A stretch of 64,000 nucleotides of DNA, taken from an uncultured Pseudomonas sp. Lineage in GTDB: Bacteria > Pseudomonadota > Gammaproteobacteria > Pseudomonadales > Pseudomonadaceae. A program made the translations under genes and the position numbers. The notes under the pieces are model-generated. The model saw nothing but the letters and a program-made list of their open reading frames with translations. It was not told where the DNA came from and did no database searches. The DNA lies in the NCBI RefSeq assembly GCF_946885885.1, contig NZ_CAMPHN010000001.1, forward strand, positions 1 to 64,000. Reading direction: 5' to 3'. This document shows positions 61,165 to 64,000 of this stretch, piece after piece; the stretch's first letter is position 1; every line of letters starts with the position of its first letter.

Positions 61165-64000
61165 AGCACAAATACCTCTTCATCTTCGCTATGACGTTCA
61201 CTTGCAGAAAGATTTTCGTCAGTCGAATGCGCTAAACGCTGGAGCAGGATCTGCTGCTTTAACAGTTCAATGACCTCTCCGACCGAGGCGCCGCCAAGGA
61301 GCAAGGCAGCCGGCACGTCGACACCTAGCCAATCCCTGATTTGTTTGCGTAAATCTACAGTGGTCAGCGAGTCGATACCTAATGAGGTGAACTGCAAATC
61401 AACGAAAGAACTTTTATCGCTGAGTAGTTGTTGTTCATTGGTTCGCATGGCATTTGCTATAAGGACACCAAGGCTGGTTACCAAAAGATCATGCGTCTCC
61501 TCGGCGTGTAGATTTCGCAGTTGATCCATCGATGGCAAAACTGAAGTAGTTTGGCTGGCGCTGTGTGCAATTGAGGTTGGCTTGGTGTTTTTGCCTAAAT
61601 TTGCCGGCTCGACATCTTTGGCTTTCGTTACGATCGGCTGAACGATCTGCGCCGCATTGATCCAGCAGAATTTCAGTCCTTGTATATTTCCTACTGGCTC
61701 GCCGTCCGGGGTATATAACCAAATATCAGCACAGTTAGCTTCCGTCTCTGACAGCCTTGCAACAGCAAGAAGATCCTTATCGGTAGAACGATATAAGGTG
61801 TATTGGCTTACACTCACAGGAAGCGGTATTGCTCCATCGATTGTTTCTGCAAGCTGCGTTACTAGCTGTAGTGAGCCGTCAAGCAGGGAAGGGTGGATGG
61901 CAAGGCAAGTTTCTGGCAATGCTTTACAAGACTCAGGAAGGCGCAAACGGCCATAAATCTTTCCGTTCGATGCCATTACATGCGTAACGACTTGAAATCC
62001 CGCCCCATAGGCCAGACCTTTATCCATGCATTGTCGGTAAAAGTCATGCTGGGAAACACTGGGGATAAATTTAAAATCTTCCAGTGAGTTCATGTACATG
62101 TTTTTAGTGGATTTTGCTTGGCTGTCTGCAGCATATTTTGCCGTGGCAAATATTTGCCACTCTTCTTCCCCTGTCGAACGCCCAGCGATATTTATATCCC
62201 AGCACTGGTCGTTTACGTTTTGACGCATCAGCATCGTTTGTAACCGTAGCTGTGTGCTTTCCAGCGATAACGGCAAGTGAAACTGTATGTCGGACAGTCT
62301 AAAAGGCTCAGCCGCCATCTCAGCAGCGCCTAGCGCTGCGCTCGCGCAGCTGATATATGCCGCCGCGGGCATGAGGCTGTGACCGTTTATCTTATGGTCG
62401 GCAAGGTAAGCGCCAAAGTCTTGCATAGGGTTGGCTTCGAAACAGACGAAGCCTTGCGCCGCCACATCTATTCTTCTACCCGGCATCCCTGCGGCAAGTG
62501 TTTGGGGCAGGTTTTTCAGCGAAGGTTTATTAACCGATACCCAATAGGCACGATGATCAAATGGATAAAACGGAAGCTGCACCGCAGCTGGGTTTATGCT
62601 ACCGGTGAGCGCAGTAAAAGCAGGATCGTATCCGGCCTCGAAGAGCTGGCCGGTAGCCGTGAGCAATGACCGACGAGAGGTTTCGCCGGGCTTTATGCTG
62701 GCAATCAACGTTGCGTCATGGTTCTGATCATCCAGGGTTTGTTTGGCGAGGTTGATCATCATCGATGAAGGGCCAATTTCCAGCAAATGCGTAACACCCT
62801 GTTTGACTAGTGTTGTAATACCCGCTTGGTATTGAACAGTATTACGCACATGACTCACCCAGTAATCCGCAGAACAGTACGTTTGGCTTTCTACGTTGCC
62901 TGTGAGGTTGGATATCAACTTTATATTCGGCGTGGAGAATTTCACGCATTTGAACGCTTGATGAAACTCCTCCAGAACCGGCTCCATCAACGCGGAGTGA
63001 AATGCCTGGGATACGTCTAAAGGTCTAAACTCTATTCCTCGCTGCTCGAACATGGCGACGGCAACATCCATTGCCGTGGTTTCACCTGAAATAACTGTGC
63101 TATTTGGTGAATTGAGTACCGCTATATCTACCGGCAAGCTGATCGATTGTAAAATTTGCCTGACTTCAGTTTCTGGCGCGAATATAGCCACCATTTTCCC
63201 TGGCGCGCTGATGCCGCCGATGAGCTGGCCACGCTTGGCCACGATGTGGATGGCGTCTTCAAGTGAAAAAACACCAGCTATGCACGCACCCGTCAGCTCA
63301 CCAATACTATGACCAATAATGAAGTCAGGCTGTATTCCCAAAGATTGCCACATCTTCGCCAACGCATATTCAAATGCAAACAGGGCAGGCTGGGTATATT
63401 GAGTTAAGTTAATGTCTGAACTGTCCTCGTCAAACATTAGACTAATGATCGATCTATTTAACAAAGGGCGCAGCAGCCTGTCGCATTCGTCCAGTGAAGT
63501 CCGAAACGTAGAATTCCGTGTATAGAGGTCTGCTCCCATACCTGGGTACTGAGAGCCTTGGCCACTGAAAACAAAAGCGATTTTTGAATCAGCCCGAATT
63601 TGACGACAGCCATTGTCCTTGTGAAGGTTATAAAGTTTTGACGACATCTCTGTGGCGTCATTGGCTAGAATTGACTTGCGATAAATCAAGCCGGGCTGCG
63701 ATTGATTGGCCGCTGCACAGAGTTCATTAAGCCGCTGGGGAAACTCTGCCAGTTTCATTGCGTAGTCAATGGCTAGCTGCTGTAAGGACTTAGCGCTGGC
63801 CGCTGAAATAGTCAGCAGCGCGGGAGCCGCAGCTTTTATTTCTGTGGCAATACAAGGCTCGAAACCCGGAGGCTGTTCGACAATCAAGTGCCCATTTACA
63901 CCACCGAAGCCGAAAGAGCTTATTCCCGCACGCAGCGGAAATGGGTTTCCCTTACTGTCGAGCACGGAACGCCATGGGCGTGTACTTTCGACTATATAAA
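61161..64000 (-). CDS. Type I PKS module: (KS)-AT-DH-ACP, 5' part outside the window
   Basis: The open frame continues past the right edge; the GTG at 63965 is not the true start. The first visible residues are the C-terminal end of a ketosynthase (ISSFGFGGVNGHLIVE). The AT domain has FSGQGSQYPGMG, GHSIGE (about 63296-63315) and QAFHS (about 62990-63010), a malonyl-CoA pattern. The DH domain has DHKINGHSLMP and LLDGSLQ. The carrier at the end has GIDSLTTVDL. No ketoreductase or enoylreductase motif lies between DH and ACP, which is odd for a module with a dehydratase. It overlaps the next NRPS by 4 bp. Confidence 0.9.
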   Translation of the reverse strand, partial: YIVESTRPWRSVLDSKGNPFPLRAGISSFGFGGVNGHLIVEQPPGFEPCIATEIKAAAPALLTISAASAKSLQQLAIDYAMKLAEFPQRLNELCAAANQSQPGLIYRKSILANDATEMSSKLYNLHKDNGCRQIRADSKIAFVFSGQGSQYPGMGADLYTRNSTFRTSLDECDRLLRPLLNRSIISLMFDEDSSDINLTQYTQPALFAFEYALAKMWQSLGIQPDFIIGHSIGELTGACIAGVFSLEDAIHIVAKRGQLIGGISAPGKMVAIFAPETEVRQILQSISLPVDIAVLNSPNSTVISGETTAMDVAVAMFEQRGIEFRPLDVSQAFHSALMEPVLEEFHQAFKCVKFSTPNIKLISNLTGNVESQTYCSADYWVSHVRNTVQYQAGITTLVKQGVTHLLEIGPSSMMINLAKQTLDDQNHDATLIASIKPGETSRRSLLTATGQLFEAGYDPAFTALTGSINPAAVQLPFYPFDHRAYWVSVNKPSLKNLPQTLAAGMPGRRIDVAAQGFVCFEANPMQDFGAYLADHKINGHSLMPAAAYISCASAALGAAEMAAEPFRLSDIQFHLPLSLESTQLRLQTMLMRQNVNDQCWDINIAGRSTGEEEWQIFATAKYAADSQAKSTKNMYMNSLEDFKFIPSVSQHDFYRQCMDKGLAYGAGFQVVTHVMASNGKIYGRLRLPESCKALPETCLAIHPSLLDGSLQLVTQLAETIDGAIPLPVSVSQYTLYRSTDKDLLAVARLSETEANCADIWLYTPDGEPVGNIQGLKFCWINAAQIVQPIVTKAKDVEPANLGKNTKPTSIAHSASQTTSVLPSMDQLRNLHAEETHDLLVTSLGVLIANAMRTNEQQLLSDKSSFVDLQFTSLGIDSLTTVDLRKQIRDWLGVDVPAALLLGGASVGEVIELLKQQILLQRLAHSTDENLSASERHSEDEEVFVL

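Larger units (their letters stand above)
47756..64000 (-). other. PKS/NRPS biosynthetic gene cluster (incomplete at the right edge)
   Basis: Seven minus-strand genes run as one unit: PKS, NRPS with TE, NRPS with thioester reductase, small membrane protein, GMC oxidoreductase, type II thioesterase and a second GMC oxidoreductase. Gaps are 45 bp or less and several starts overlap stops. Two cysteine-activating modules with cyclization-type domains predict a thiazoline/thiazole or cysteinyl product. No regulator or phosphopantetheinyl transferase is in the window. I recognise no known cluster with this order. Confidence 0.88.

Overview
The window looks like the chromosome of a denitrifying Pseudomonas, most like the stutzeri/alcaligenes side of the genus. 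The evidence is a nosRZDFYL-tatA operon, nirQ-norEF, norCB-norD, dnr with dnrP, high-GC genes, ANR/DNR (FNR-type) boxes and many Pseudomonas-style REP palindromes between genes. No species can be named from the sequence alone.

Layout. (1) 1-430: a graveyard of insertion-sequence fragments (IS66 tnpB start, IS110-like and IS5-like pieces). (2) 430-5830: an integron cassette array with all genes on the minus strand. It has four good attC sites plus decayed ones and no integrase gene in the window, so it is a CALIN-type array. (3) 6055-9261: anaerobic ribonucleotide reductase, nrdD, a separate 54-residue glycyl-radical peptide and nrdG. (4) 9523-26288: hemN, a membrane protein, an acyl-CoA dehydrogenase, nosRZDFYL-tatA, a short-chain dehydrogenase, an HPP-CBS membrane protein, a LysR regulator and a cytochrome c551. 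(5) 26437-35250: nirQ-norE-norF, norCB-norD, then on the minus strand dnrP, dnr, a small membrane peptide, ytfE and a DGC-domain protein. The nir (nitrite reductase) genes are not in the window. (6) 35280-38750: a MITE-like element and an FtrABCD-type iron uptake operon. (7) 38881-47652: an anaerobic/stress block with a phosphoribosyltransferase, a hydrolase, an FNR-type regulator carrying all four cluster cysteines, a divergent GroEL behind a perfect FNR box, and a kinase-PRPP synthase-CapA operon behind another perfect box. (8) 47756-64000 (runs off the end): a minus-strand PKS/NRPS biosynthetic operon.

How the parts work together. Eleven FNR-type boxes (TTGAT-N4-ATCAA or one mismatch) sit in front of the anaerobic genes, so regions 3 to 5 and 7 probably form one low-oxygen/NO regulon run by ANR, DNR and the local FNR paralogue. 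NO reduction (NorCB), N2O reduction (NosZ) with its maturation factors, anaerobic haem and dNTP synthesis, and repair of nitrosated iron centres (YtfE) are all present.

The most novel item is the operon at 47756-64000. It has a PKS module (KS-AT-DH-ACP, no KR seen) and two cysteine-specific NRPS modules, each beginning with a TubC-type docking domain. One ends in a thioesterase and has a degenerate cyclization domain. The other ends in a thioester reductase and has an intact cyclization domain. A small membrane protein, two GMC oxidoreductases and a type II thioesterase follow. The two NRPS genes differ visibly in base composition. I do not recognise a known product for this architecture.
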